A DNA stretch of 64,000 nt, taken from the NCBI GenBank assembly GCA_023667015.1, contig JAMPAX010000001.1, positions 177,186 to 241,185 of the forward strand, in the 5' to 3' direction. Shown in pieces: positions 34,548 to 42,916 of this stretch. Positions within the stretch are counted from its first letter, which is position 1, and each line of letters begins with the position of its first letter. The notes beneath the pieces are model-generated. The model searched no databases, was not told the origin of the DNA, and saw nothing but the letters and a program-made list of their open reading frames with translations. The position numbers and the translations under genes were made by a program. The stretch comes from Muribaculaceae bacterium. Its GTDB lineage: Bacteria; Bacteroidota; Bacteroidia; Bacteroidales; Muribaculaceae.

Positions 34548-35723
34548 CTAAATTTTAATTTTGAATGCCTCTTCACCCATAACTAATATGTATAAACCTG
34601 GACCTATACGTAACCTGGCACCCGGCCTGAGGGTTGCAACATTACGGCCATCCATTGAATATACATATACCAAGTCTCTTGCATTATCATCAATTCGCAG
34701 TGTGCCATCCACTATTGAATAAGGAAATGGCTCTTTATTTTCATCTACTATATTAATGTCGGTAAAGTCCGGAACATCTGAGGGCACAAATTCTTTTATA
34801 TTTTTGAATTTTGACCAATTCTTATCAGCTCTGTATTCGTCCAGCCAATAGTACGGGACATGAAGGGTTACTCGGTCATATACGTTATCGGCGAATATAT
34901 CTGTTTCAAAATATCCGGGTGGTGTTGGACTAATACAAAATATATCTGTTAATGCAGGACATTCAGCTTTTTCATAGTCTGTATATGAAGATACTTCAGT
35001 CACTTTTTTTCCTAAAATAACAACTTCTAATTTTGGACAGTCATGTGGTAGCTCGAATGATTTCATGCCGGCACCGGTGTCAATTGATCTCAGTGATGTA
35101 CAGCCTTCCCACACAGGGTAGTAATGAGTATAATAGATATATTCTTCATGACCATTTACCGACCTTAATTCAGGCTCGTTTACCATACAAAAGGATGCTT
35201 CTAGTTTTTTAGGCAGTACAAGATGTTGTAAGGAACTGCAATTTTTAAAAGCATACTTTCCAAATGTCCAATACTTCAATTTCGTGTCATATTCTGCTAT
35301 GTCGGGGTCAAATTCGGTCTCCCGCAGATCTTTACATTCTGCAAAGGAATATGCTCCAATTTCTGTGACGTATTTTGGAAAGTAGACATATGTCAATTTT
35401 GTATTGTAGAAGGCTGAATCTTGAATGGATGTAAGATATTCAGGAAGTTTGATGCTTGAAAGATTCGTATTCTTGAACAAACCTTTCTTAATGCAGGTAA
35501 CTTTGACTTTAAGTTCTTTATTGTCCTTTGTGTATGTGATTTTATCCGGAATCACTTGATCCGGATTGTCTCTGTTTACTCCAATTAGAGTGGCAGACCA
35601 ATTGGATATTTCATATATGTTCTCTGCAATGCGGACAGTATCATTGGGTGTTGCCCCCTGACAGGCAATACCTGCAATTATTCCGCAAACTGACAGGATA
35701 ACCCTGGAAATAGATAATTTCAT
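34548..35723 (-). CDS. Secreted BspA-type leucine-rich-repeat protein
   Basis: A 391-residue protein with a signal peptide (1-23; SVCGIIAGIACQGA suggests a possible lipobox). Residues about 60-290 contain LRR_5/BspA-type repeats (SIKLPEYLTSIQDSAFYNTKL, YFPKYVTEIGAYSFAECKDL, YAFKNCSSLQHLVLPKKL). The C-terminal 60 residues (VYSMDGRNVATLRPGARLRIGPGLYILVMG) match the tails seen on type IX-secreted proteins of Bacteroidetes. Family knowledge: BspA-like proteins bind host matrix or other cells. It sits between two related barrel genes on the same strand, so the three may be functionally linked. Confidence 0.8.
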   Translation of the reverse strand: MKLSISRVILSVCGIIAGIACQGATPNDTVRIAENIYEISNWSATLIGVNRDNPDQVIPDKITYTKDNKELKVKVTCIKKGLFKNTNLSSIKLPEYLTSIQDSAFYNTKLTYVYFPKYVTEIGAYSFAECKDLRETEFDPDIAEYDTKLKYWTFGKYAFKNCSSLQHLVLPKKLEASFCMVNEPELRSVNGHEEYIYYTHYYPVWEGCTSLRSIDTGAGMKSFELPHDCPKLEVVILGKKVTEVSSYTDYEKAECPALTDIFCISPTPPGYFETDIFADNVYDRVTLHVPYYWLDEYRADKNWSKFKNIKEFVPSDVPDFTDINIVDENKEPFPYSIVDGTLRIDDNARDLVYVYSMDGRNVATLRPGARLRIGPGLYILVMGEEAFKIKI

Positions 35724-35775
35724 TGCTGTTTAATTTAAGTGATAATTAATTGTATATTAATATTGGAGAAGCGTA

Positions 35776-36411
35776 TCATTTTTCAATATGGCTGATACTA
35801 TATGCCCACAATGAGGGCGTCATTTTTTCTTCTACATCAGCAATATGGTCTAAAATCGAACCTTTCAATTCCAATGTATCATTTACATTGATCGGTAGCG
35901 AGAAATATATGAGGTTATCTCCAACATTGTTATAAATTGTCGTATAATCTTTAACCAGTTGGGAAGACTCCTTTTTGGGTTCTCCTTCATCTGGGGAGTT
36001 CACTACTTTTTCTTCTATATCTGACGATTTTACTTCATTTTTTAGGAAAATACCCCCGAAGTAGTAATTGTCTTTATACCTGTTGATATATGCTTTGATA
36101 TTCGCTTCAGAACCGGCAGTTGAATTTGTTGTGTCTTTATAATACTGCCAGTCGCCAAGGATAAAGCTAATATTGTTGCCTTCAGATAAAGACGAAAGTT
36201 TAAGATCTTTAATCTGATTAAATGTAGGTACGTATATATCCAATATGAGAACATTGAAGCCACATTCATACATATCCTTGAAGTCTGAAGGATGTACGAC
36301 CCACGTGGCCACGGGTATTTTTCCCGGTGCCGGCGTCCGGTAAATATAATTATTTTTTGTATTGGCACTCATAAGAGTCCTTTTGACATAATTTGAAGTA
36401 GCCTTTCCCAT
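35776..36411 (-). CDS. Short paralogue of the barrel protein at 32899
   Basis: A 211-residue protein without a signal peptide. Its YRTPAPGKIPVATWVVHPSD and YECGFNVLILD stretches correspond to the first 60 residues of the 480-residue neighbour, and later segments (YYFGGIFLKNE; LIYFSLPINV) fit IGGWDLKDE and LISYNSVQL there. The second half of the barrel is absent. It may be a truncated, decaying copy or a distinct short member. AT-rich relative to the core genes. Function unknown. Confidence 0.55.
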   Translation of the reverse strand: MGKATSNYVKRTLMSANTKNNYIYRTPAPGKIPVATWVVHPSDFKDMYECGFNVLILDIYVPTFNQIKDLKLSSLSEGNNISFILGDWQYYKDTTNSTAGSEANIKAYINRYKDNYYFGGIFLKNEVKSSDIEEKVVNSPDEGEPKKESSQLVKDYTTIYNNVGDNLIYFSLPINVNDTLELKGSILDHIADVEEKMTPSLWAYSISHIEK

Positions 36412-36441
36412 ATGAGTTTCCTTTGATGCTTAATGCAGATG

Positions 36442-36630
36442 AAGTTGTCTAAAAATTTTCAAGGTTAAGCTTCATTCAGATTTTGAGCAGATTTCAAGAC
36501 TTGAAGAGGGAGCATAGCGGTCTATGCATCCGATGAAAGGCTTGAAATATGCCAAAATATTGATGAAGATTAGCCTTGAAGAAAACAAATTATATAGTTT
36601 TAAAGGTTTCGTAAAAAGTTTAGACAACTT
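36442..36630. mobile_element. MITE-like element with terminal inverted repeats
   Basis: The left end AAGTTGTCTAAAAATTTTC is matched in inverted orientation by the right end (minus strand AAGTTGTCTAAACTTTTT). The 189-base body has no transposase and includes a GCATAG-CGGT-CTATGC hairpin at 36512-36527. This is the structure of a non-autonomous element derived from an insertion sequence, or the ends of a deleted one. No clear target duplication is seen. Confidence 0.5.
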
Positions 36631-36946
36631 TAATAATAAACCAACAAGAAAACAAATTTTATAGTTCAATAAAAATAATACAAATTTAATAAAAAAACAA
36701 CATGAAAACTAAATTTGCTTAACTTTTATTCTTAACAGATTGTTTTTGGGGCGATATCCCTTTCCAATTTAGACCTATATTAGAACCACTCATGGATAAT
36801 ATTCCGCAACTCTAACCTTTACACTCCAGAATATTAACTTCAGGTTTAGGTAAAACCGAAACCTGAATATTATAATTACAGGTAGTGATGTAAGTTCTCA
36901 ATAATTGACCTTATTTGAACCGCATTGACCGGCTCGTGCATCCCGA
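36631..36946. other. AT-rich gap with one hairpin
   Basis: These 316 bases hold no gene that I can support. The only structure is the AAA-loop palindrome at 36839-36867 downstream of porQ. Confidence 0.6.
36839..36867 (-). terminator. AAA-loop palindrome downstream of porQ
   Basis: TTCAGGTTT, a, GGT, AAA, ACC, g, AAACCTGAA: a 12-pair stem with one mismatch and an AAA loop, 80 bases beyond the porQ stop. Confidence 0.55.
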
Positions 36947-38005
36947 TTATTCTAAGAGATCGGAAAAGGCGTAAGTTAGGTTGAGGCTGAGGTTGGAGGC
37001 AGAGTTGTGGGGCTGGCCGTAGGCTACCCCGAATGCGAGATGTTTTGTTTTCAATCCCAGTCCGATAGAGAAGCCGGAAAGGAAGCTCTGCTTATAGGCC
37101 GACATATCTGTACGCGTCTTGTAATTGTAGGAGAGAGCCGCGTAGAATTTGTCGGAGGGTTGATACTGCAGGCCAAATATCAGATGGCGGAATAGGTTGC
37201 TGCCGAAGTTTGACCTCAATTCGGATACATCAGACTCATCCTTGGGGTGTGAATAATATGGAAGACGCCAACGTGTCAGGTTTGTAGCGGTAATGGCAAG
37301 GCTGAAAGGACCTGATCCCAACCCTTGCATATATCCCAACTGTATGTCGAAGGGAAGTCTGTTATAAGCCTTGTCAAAACGCTTGAGCTGACCACCGGCG
37401 TTTTTTAATACTGCCGACAACGACATGTCATGCTCGTCGTCATAATAATTGATGCCCAAGTCGGCAGCTATCGCAAATGCTGTATAGGAGTCATAGTTGG
37501 AGTAGACCATTTTGAGGTTGATACCACCACGGAGTCTGTCGGTGAAATCATGCGAATATGTACCCTCAAAGACAACGTCGGAGGGCTTAAACGTATCACC
37601 GGCCACACCCGTATGGTCATATCTTGTCAGCGAACCATAGTTCAAGTATCTGATACCGGCAGCCCATGCACCATGCTCACCTGCTGCCATGCCATATCTA
37701 AGCCCTGCAAAATTGCCATGACTAAGATAGAGCATATAGTTGAAGCTAACCTGCTTATCAATTTCAGGGCCAAGAAGGGCCGGATTCTGGTCTACGAGAG
37801 TGACGTCATCATCAATAAGAGCAATAGCACTTCCACCGAGAGCCACGGCATGAGACGATGACGGAATATTGAGGAAGTCATATGCAGTGCGCCCATATTG
37901 AGCGTTAGCCTGATAGGAGAATAAGCCAACAATGCCGAGAGCAAAGATGCTCACAGCCGTGCGCGATGCAGAAATGGCGGATATTATATGTCGTAGCATG
38001 ACCAT
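36947..38005 (-). CDS. porQ: Type IX secretion system protein PorQ
   Basis: A 352-residue outer-membrane-type protein with a signal peptide (cleavage near NAQ). It opens YGRTAYDFLNIPSSSHAVALGGSAIALIDDD, the characteristic start of PorQ, followed by a repetitive FadL/PorV-like beta-barrel. Family knowledge: PorQ is an outer-membrane component of the type IX secretion system and, with PorZ, is linked to A-LPS attachment of cargo in Porphyromonas. In many genomes it stands alone, as here. Met3 is an alternative start. Confidence 0.85.
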   Translation of the reverse strand: MVMLRHIISAISASRTAVSIFALGIVGLFSYQANAQYGRTAYDFLNIPSSSHAVALGGSAIALIDDDVTLVDQNPALLGPEIDKQVSFNYMLYLSHGNFAGLRYGMAAGEHGAWAAGIRYLNYGSLTRYDHTGVAGDTFKPSDVVFEGTYSHDFTDRLRGGINLKMVYSNYDSYTAFAIAADLGINYYDDEHDMSLSAVLKNAGGQLKRFDKAYNRLPFDIQLGYMQGLGSGPFSLAITATNLTRWRLPYYSHPKDESDVSELRSNFGSNLFRHLIFGLQYQPSDKFYAALSYNYKTRTDMSAYKQSFLSGFSIGLGLKTKHLAFGVAYGQPHNSASNLSLNLTYAFSDLLE

Positions 38006-38093
38006 TATTCAAATAACGGAAACAGAAGGGGGAATATTATTGTGAAAAAATGTAAAACAATCTTAAATCTTTAGGAAAAGAGAGATATTGTGC

Positions 38094-38124
38094 TTGCACA
38101 GAATTTAAGGAAGGTCTATATTTG
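38094..38124 (+). promoter_or_regulatory. Promoter of the TonB-domain gene
   Basis: CTTG (38094-38097, one mismatch to TTTG), 19 bases, TATATTTG (38117-38124). The ATG at 38143 is 18 bases beyond, so the leader is very short. Confidence 0.6.
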
Positions 38125-38142
38125 CAGAGCAAAACAAACCAC

Positions 38143-38589
38143 ATGTCAAACCGACTCATCCTACTGTCGACAGCGACAGTTTTAGCCCTCGGGCTACAAT
38201 CCATAGTGACCTCAGCGCAGACCTACCGTATAAGCGCCGGCGTAAGTCCCTCAGGTGCACGATGCTACCTGGAGGTTTTTGAATACGATTTTGTCAGCGA
38301 AAAACCATCCTTCCCCGGGGGTGAGCGCAAGCTGACAGAGTTTATTAACGCTCATCGTCATTACCCTATAGAGGCATACCGCAACGGTGAGCAAGGGCGA
38401 GTGACATGCTCATTTGTAGTCAACACCGATGGCTCTGTTAGTCATGTGAAAGTCATACGCAGCGTTTCCGCATCACTCAATGAAGAGGCCATACGCATCT
38501 TCAAGCTAATGCCCCCCTGGCTCCCCGGAAAACTCAACGGGCAGCCCGTACCCGTAAGGGTCATCCGCAGCATCCCCTTCCGCAAGTAG
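38143..38589 (+). CDS. Secreted TonB C-terminal-domain protein
   Basis: A 148-residue protein starting at ATG 38143 (a TTG at 38122 overlaps the promoter). It has a signal peptide (cleavage near TSAQ) and then one TonB C-terminal domain: FPGGERKLTEFINAHRHYP, GRVTCSFVVNTDGSVSHVKV, SLNEEAIRIFKLMPPWLPG, VPVRVIRSIPF. Full-length TonB has a membrane anchor and Pro-rich linker; here these are absent. It therefore probably is not a true energy transducer, but a stand-alone periplasmic TonB-like module of a type frequent in Bacteroidetes. Confidence 0.85.
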   Translation: MSNRLILLSTATVLALGLQSIVTSAQTYRISAGVSPSGARCYLEVFEYDFVSEKPSFPGGERKLTEFINAHRHYPIEAYRNGEQGRVTCSFVVNTDGSVSHVKVIRSVSASLNEEAIRIFKLMPPWLPGKLNGQPVPVRVIRSIPFRK

Positions 38590-38700
38590 ATAATTCAAGT
38601 TTTCGATTCTATTGTTAACATTTTTTAACATAATACAATTGTAAGGTTGTTAAAAAATGTTAAATTAGCGGCCTATTCAACAATTAACAATTTTATTATG

Positions 38701-39112
38701 AATCGAAAACTACTGATATTTGGAATTTTATTTCCACTTTTCCTACTTCAGACAGCATGTAGTGACTCAGATTCCATGCTCACTGAACCTATGGATCAAA
38801 ATCGATCTTCTCCTGAATTAGCCCATGCAATTGAGATTGCAACAAGAATGGTAGATGGACTTGATGGACCAGAGACTCGATGGCGTTTATAAATTCCATC
38901 ATGATACTGACCTGCTTTCCCCCGGATTACAGCCTTATGATGAATATTTCTACCACTCAATTTGGGGGTGGGACGGAGCTTTCAACGGATATTTTACCTA
39001 TAGTCCTAAAACAGGACTATATCCCAAATACACCGAATCATATGAAAACGGAGGACAACTGGATTGTCAATTCTCTAATTTCAGTTGTATTGGGAAACTA
39101 ACCAAGCAATAA
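38701..39112 (+). pseudogene. Remnant of a C10 (streptopain-type) cysteine protease
   Basis: The first frame (38701-38892) starts MNRKLLIFGILFPLFLLQTACSDSD, a lipoprotein signal with a lipobox, then a propeptide-like stretch ending DGLDGPETR. It then runs out. From 38855 another frame reads GLQPYDEYFYHSIWGWDGAF, closely resembling the region just after the catalytic histidine in C10 proteases (streptopain has NFYHVNWGWGG). The central part with the catalytic cysteine and histidine is missing, and the two ends are in different frames. This is a deletion plus frameshift remnant. The family call rests on the short WGWDG region and is moderate. Confidence 0.62.
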
Positions 39113-39376
39113 ATTTGGCTAAGTTAAGTAGATGGTCATTTTAAATTTAAACTTTATGCGCAGTTATTTTTTCGATAGTTTCTTCACTCGAAGAAGGAGT
39201 AATGCGGGCATTACGACTGATGAGAGGGGAGAAAATATCCAAATAGAACAAGCAGAAAGTTTGAATTTAAATTGAACAGCTACTTATAAGCGTGCGAATA
39301 TTTATAATTATAAACAAACAGATATTGATATGAAAAACCTCCTATCTGCAAAATTAGTTGGAGTTGCAATAAACAA

Positions 39377-39580
39377 TTGGCTATCGGAGGTATCACACAA
39401 TCAGTTTCCCTAAAATTCGATGAAGAGGGAGGAGAAGCTTCCGCAGCTTCCTCTGTGCAAGGAATAGACTCAGCCATCATACCGAATATGGAATTCCACG
39501 CGAATCGCCCGTTCATCTATATGATTTCCGAGAAGTCATGCAACCTGCCTCTTTTTATCGGCACATATGAGAAGCCATAA
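39377..39580 (+). pseudogene. Remnant of a serpin (C-terminal part with reactive loop)
   Basis: The frame reads ITQSVSLKFDEEGGEASAAS, a near-perfect serpin hinge (P17-P8 pattern with small residues), then EFHANRPFIYMISEKS and LPLFIGTY, the conserved serpin end (breach and shutter strands). The upstream 300 residues of a serpin are absent: only about 60 are left, and no matching N-terminus is seen before 39377. Family knowledge: serpins inhibit serine and cysteine proteases by trapping them. It lies 265 bases after the protease remnant on the same strand, as if from one former protease/inhibitor locus. Confidence 0.8.
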
Positions 39581-39630
39581 AAGTCTGCATTCAACCATCA
39601 TAAGTTTGACCTCATCCAAAAAAACAATAA

Positions 39631-39666
39631 AATAAGACCGGATAAAAATTCGGTCTTATTTTTTTT
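39631..39666 (+). terminator. Intrinsic terminator
   Basis: AATAAGACCG, 10-base loop, CGGTCTTATT, then eight T in total. It closes the decayed region on the plus strand and is also palindromic enough to serve the minus-strand gene at 39686. Confidence 0.8.
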
Positions 39667-39685
39667 GTCTGTATTATTTTTATTT

Positions 39686-39892
39686 TTAGAGGAGAGTCAC
39701 AAGAAGCTCCTCGTCAATTTTTTCCACATTGATTTTACCTTCGCGGCCAAGCCAGCCGAGGGCGGCCATTATTTCATCCTTTTTTAGTTTTGTTGCCTTT
39801 TTAAGCTTCTTAAGACCCAACTGACGAGTCTCCTCCGTTTCGAGAGCTTTATAAACCTCTCCGGCCCATGTGCCGAACATTTCAATATTCAT
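39686..39892 (-). CDS. Winged helix-turn-helix protein (DUF2582-like)
   Basis: A 68-residue protein: GTWAGEVYKALETEE, then a helix-turn-helix (LGLKKLKKATKLKKDEIMAALGWLGREGKI) and a short beta wing (NVEKIDEELLVTLL). This matches the small winged-helix family annotated as DUF2582 in archaea and Bacteroidetes. Family knowledge: function unproven; DNA binding is assumed from the fold. It lies divergent from rsgA. Confidence 0.8.
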   Translation of the reverse strand: MNIEMFGTWAGEVYKALETEETRQLGLKKLKKATKLKKDEIMAALGWLGREGKINVEKIDEELLVTLL

Positions 39893-39974
39893 AATACCTT
39901 ATATTTGATTTACTATTATTCATCGCGTGATTATTTACTATTTATAATTGCAACAAACCTGATTGACTAAAAGT

Positions 39975-40005
39975 TTTGAAGACTCGTCATTTTTTTTTAC
40001 TTTTG
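39975..40005 (+). promoter_or_regulatory. Promoter of rsgA (suggesting a leaderless mRNA)
   Basis: TTTG (39975-39978), 19 bases, TACTTTTG (39998-40005). The ATG begins at 40010, four bases after the -7 box, where transcription itself should begin. Confidence 0.72.
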
Positions 40006-40009
40006 TCTT

Positions 40010-41005
40010 ATGGTTAAGAAATCCTCAAGAAACAATCAGGGTAAATTTATTAAAGAAACTATTGACGGACAGGTAGTCAAGATTACCGGCTCAAGTTGCA
40101 TCGTGCGCACTCGGGACGGACAGACACTCGATTGCCGCGTAAAGGGAAATTTCCGAATCAAAGGAATACGGACTACCAACCCCGTAGCCGTTGGAGACAA
40201 CGTCCAAGTAGAGCATCGCGAAGGGGAAACAGACTATATCGTAAAAGTATATCCACGACATAATTACATAATCCGACGAGCTTCTAATCTCTCTAAAGAA
40301 TGCCATATCTTAGCCTCGAATCTCGACATGGCCTTCTTAGTGGTCACTATCCGTGAACCGGAGGTTACTACAACCTTCATCGACCGATTTCTGGCTACAT
40401 GCGAGGCCTACGACGTGCCGGCTTCTCTCGTTGTGAACAAATCTGACCTCTGGGATGACCTTGACCGCGAGATTGCCGATGGCCTTAAATACCTCTACTC
40501 CTCCCTTGGCTATGGCGTAATTTTCACCTCTGCTGAAACCTGCCAAGGACTCGAGGAGCTTCGCGAAGCCACCCGAGGAAAAATCTCCCTTATGGGAGGC
40601 AATAGCGGTGTTGGCAAGTCATCTCTGATCAATGCCTTAGTGCCGGACGCCGACTTGCGTACCGGAAAGATTTCCGACATCCACCATACCGGCATGCACA
40701 CTACGACCTTCTCGGAGATGGTACACCTCCCCTATGGGGGTGACTTGATAGACATACCCGGAGTAAGAGGTTTTGGTACTATTGACTTCGATCCCAAGGA
40801 GGTGTCCCACTATTTCCCGGAGATTTTCGAAATAGGACATGACTGCCGCTTTAGCGACTGTAAACACATCGGCGAAGCCGGATGCAGCGTACTTCCCGCC
40901 GTCGAAGAACATCGCATAGCCCAAAGTCGCTATGCCTCCTACCTCTCAATCCTCGAAGAAGCCACCAACCCTGAAGGTAGCGACAAATATAGGAAGCCAT
41001 TTTAA
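40010..41005 (+). CDS. rsgA: Ribosome small-subunit-dependent GTPase A
   Basis: A 331-residue circularly permuted GTPase. N-terminal OB domain (GQVVKITGSSCIVRTRDGQTLDCRVKG region), then motifs in permuted order: NKSD (G4), GGNSGVGKSSLIN (G1), DIPGVRGFG (G3), and a C-terminal zinc site C-x5-C-x-H-x5-C (CRFSDCKHIGEAGC). Family knowledge: it checks late assembly of the 30S subunit. The assigned ATG is only four bases from the promoter -7 box; the next ATG would cut into the OB domain, so 40010 is favoured. Confidence 0.96.
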   Translation: MVKKSSRNNQGKFIKETIDGQVVKITGSSCIVRTRDGQTLDCRVKGNFRIKGIRTTNPVAVGDNVQVEHREGETDYIVKVYPRHNYIIRRASNLSKECHILASNLDMAFLVVTIREPEVTTTFIDRFLATCEAYDVPASLVVNKSDLWDDLDREIADGLKYLYSSLGYGVIFTSAETCQGLEELREATRGKISLMGGNSGVGKSSLINALVPDADLRTGKISDIHHTGMHTTTFSEMVHLPYGGDLIDIPGVRGFGTIDFDPKEVSHYFPEIFEIGHDCRFSDCKHIGEAGCSVLPAVEEHRIAQSRYASYLSILEEATNPEGSDKYRKPF

Positions 41006-41018
41006 ACGTTTATCGTCT

Positions 41019-41054
41019 ATCTTAACGTCCAAACTACAGTTTGGACGTTAAGAT
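41019..41054. terminator. Bidirectional terminator between rsgA and cdaA
   Basis: A 16-base perfect stem (ATCTTAACGTCCAAAC / GTTTGGACGTTAAGAT) with a TACA loop between converging genes; it overlaps the cdaA stop. The GTCCAAAC core reappears in the palindrome at 62161. Confidence 0.75.
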
Positions 41055-41795
41055 TTGTTCCAGGTCTTTGGCATCTATGCGGACCTGGATTTCCCCATCC
41101 ATAGCTACGGATATCTTTCCGGTCTCTTCGCTGACTACTACGCAGACAGCATCCGTCTTCTGGGCCATTCCCAATGCTGCCCGATGACGCAATCCCAACT
41201 CCTTGGGGATATCCATATCGTGGCTCACCGGAAGAATACAGCCCACCGACTTTATACGACCATCAGCAATAATCATCGCACCGTCATGGAGCGGTGAATT
41301 CTTAAAAAATATATTCTCAATAAGACGCAGATTGACGTCTGCATCAATCCTGTCGCCCGTATTCTCATAATCGGCAAGGGGTATTTTCCTCTGGAAAACA
41401 ATCAGTGCTCCTGTCTTGGACTTTGCCATACTCATACAGGCATAAACTACAGCCATAATTCTGCTATGCTCCCCATCATCTGTGCGCTCATGTCGGAAAA
41501 ATTTGCGCAAAGAACGCCATCGACCTTGCGAACCGATATCTATCAAGAATCGCTTGATTTGATCCTGAAATAGAATAACCAGAACTATCAGTCCAATACT
41601 CATAAAGCGGTCGAGTATTGTGCCCGTCATCCTCATATTCAATATCTCAGATGCTACTACCCATATCAAGATAAAAGACATCACCCCATAGAAAAGACTC
41701 AACGTACCGCTACGCTTCATCAAGCGATAGAGGTAGAATAGCAACATCGCTACTATCAGAATGTCTATTATATCTTTAATACCGAAAGAGAACAT
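41034..41795 (-). CDS. cdaA: Diadenylate cyclase CdaA
   Basis: A 253-residue protein with three N-terminal transmembrane helices (to about 80) and a DAC domain with both signature motifs, HDGAMII and RHRAALGM. Family knowledge: it makes cyclic di-AMP from two ATP at the inner membrane; the messenger controls turgor and potassium transport. In this phylum the gene commonly follows folP, as here: folP stops 11 bases before it starts. The C-terminus matches the family's usual length. Confidence 0.95.
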   Translation of the reverse strand: MFSFGIKDIIDILIVAMLLFYLYRLMKRSGTLSLFYGVMSFILIWVVASEILNMRMTGTILDRFMSIGLIVLVILFQDQIKRFLIDIGSQGRWRSLRKFFRHERTDDGEHSRIMAVVYACMSMAKSKTGALIVFQRKIPLADYENTGDRIDADVNLRLIENIFFKNSPLHDGAMIIADGRIKSVGCILPVSHDMDIPKELGLRHRAALGMAQKTDAVCVVVSEETGKISVAMDGEIQVRIDAKDLEQILTSKL

Positions 41796-41806
41796 ATTTC
41801 CTAATA

Positions 41807-42646
41807 TTAGTGGATTTTTTCTAAGAGTCGAACGGTCTGCACGGCGGGAAGGACATCATGAACTCGGATGATGTCGGCACCGTTGAGCAGAGCTACAGTG
41901 TCGAGAGCTATCGTCCCCTCCAGGGAGTCTTCCGGAGATATGTCCAGTGTTCGCCATATCATAGACTTACGGCTGACACCAACGAGCAGAGGCATACCCA
42001 GGCGTTTAAATTCCTTAAGGTCGCCAAGCAGTTGCAGATTCTGGTCGGTAGTCTTGGCAAATCCAAATCCGGGGTCGATGATAACATCGGCAACTCCAAG
42101 CTCATGCAGTTTCGCTGCCTTAAAAGCGAGGTCTGAGAGTATATCTGCTGTCAGATTTTCATAATTTGTCATTGTCTGCATATCGGCCGGGTTTCCACGC
42201 ATATGCATTAGGACATATGCCACCTTCAGCGAGGCTACCGTCTCCCACATTGCCGCATCGAGGGTACCTCCGGAAATATCGTTGACTATGTTTGCGCCCC
42301 AATCTTCAACACATCTACGAGCCACATCGGCTCTAAACGTATCTACACTGACTACGGCCTCGGGCCAAACGTCTCTGACACATTCAAGCCCCAAGGCCAA
42401 ACGTCGATACTCCTCATCCGCCGAAACATCGGCAGCCCCGGGACGAGAGGAATATCCACCGATATCAATAATATCAGCGCCGTCAAGCCTCATGCGTTCT
42501 ACACGATTGCGAATATCGGCCACCGTCTGCGTGCGGCTTCCGGCAAAGAACGAATCCGGAGTGACATTGACTATACCCATGACCTTCGGCGAAGCGAAGT
42601 CCATGAGTCTCCCGGAAATATTTATTGTTAAAGAATGCTGATTCAT
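41807..42646 (-). CDS. folP: Dihydropteroate synthase
   Basis: A 279-residue TIM-barrel enzyme, ATG 42646 chosen because the N-terminal strand and MGIVNVTPDSFF follow soon; an extension to 42679 adds a weak leader. Other family motifs: DIGGYSSRPGA (pterin loop 2), NDISGG, and DPGFGFAKT. Family knowledge: it joins p-aminobenzoate to dihydropterin pyrophosphate in folate synthesis and is the target of sulfonamides. Operon with cdaA. Confidence 0.96.
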   Translation of the reverse strand: MNQHSLTINISGRLMDFASPKVMGIVNVTPDSFFAGSRTQTVADIRNRVERMRLDGADIIDIGGYSSRPGAADVSADEEYRRLALGLECVRDVWPEAVVSVDTFRADVARRCVEDWGANIVNDISGGTLDAAMWETVASLKVAYVLMHMRGNPADMQTMTNYENLTADILSDLAFKAAKLHELGVADVIIDPGFGFAKTTDQNLQLLGDLKEFKRLGMPLLVGVSRKSMIWRTLDISPEDSLEGTIALDTVALLNGADIIRVHDVLPAVQTVRLLEKIH

Positions 42647-42789
42647 AGTGAAATAAAACCCTAATACATTACAATACAAAACTTATTGGGTCTCAAAACG
42701 CGAAATTACAAAAAAATATGTGAAGGAAATGATTAAAATCCTAAAAAAAGCTAATAAAGGGGTGATAAAACCTACTTATGACAATTATA

Positions 42790-42821
42790 TTTGGAAAGCA
42801 TCGTTATAATTATTAACTTTG
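42790..42821 (+). promoter_or_regulatory. Promoter of the M6 metalloprotease gene
   Basis: TTTG (42790-42793), 20 bases, TAACTTTG (42814-42821). The leader of about 90 bases carries a short TCTCAAG/CTTGAGA stem at 42838-42871 with the CAAGTTTCGCAAGT motif. Confidence 0.72.
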
Positions 42822-42916
42822 CCTAACATGCTTTAATCTCAAGTTTCGCAAGTCGCAATGAGTCTTGAGAGCTTGAAAATAGACTCGAAAATAACAATCA
42901 AACTATACCAAGCAAC

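Noticed and set aside
39154..39276. Short frame starting MRSYFFDSFF between the protease and serpin remnants
   Set aside because: Only about 40 codons, no family, and in clearly decayed sequence; cannot be supported as a gene.
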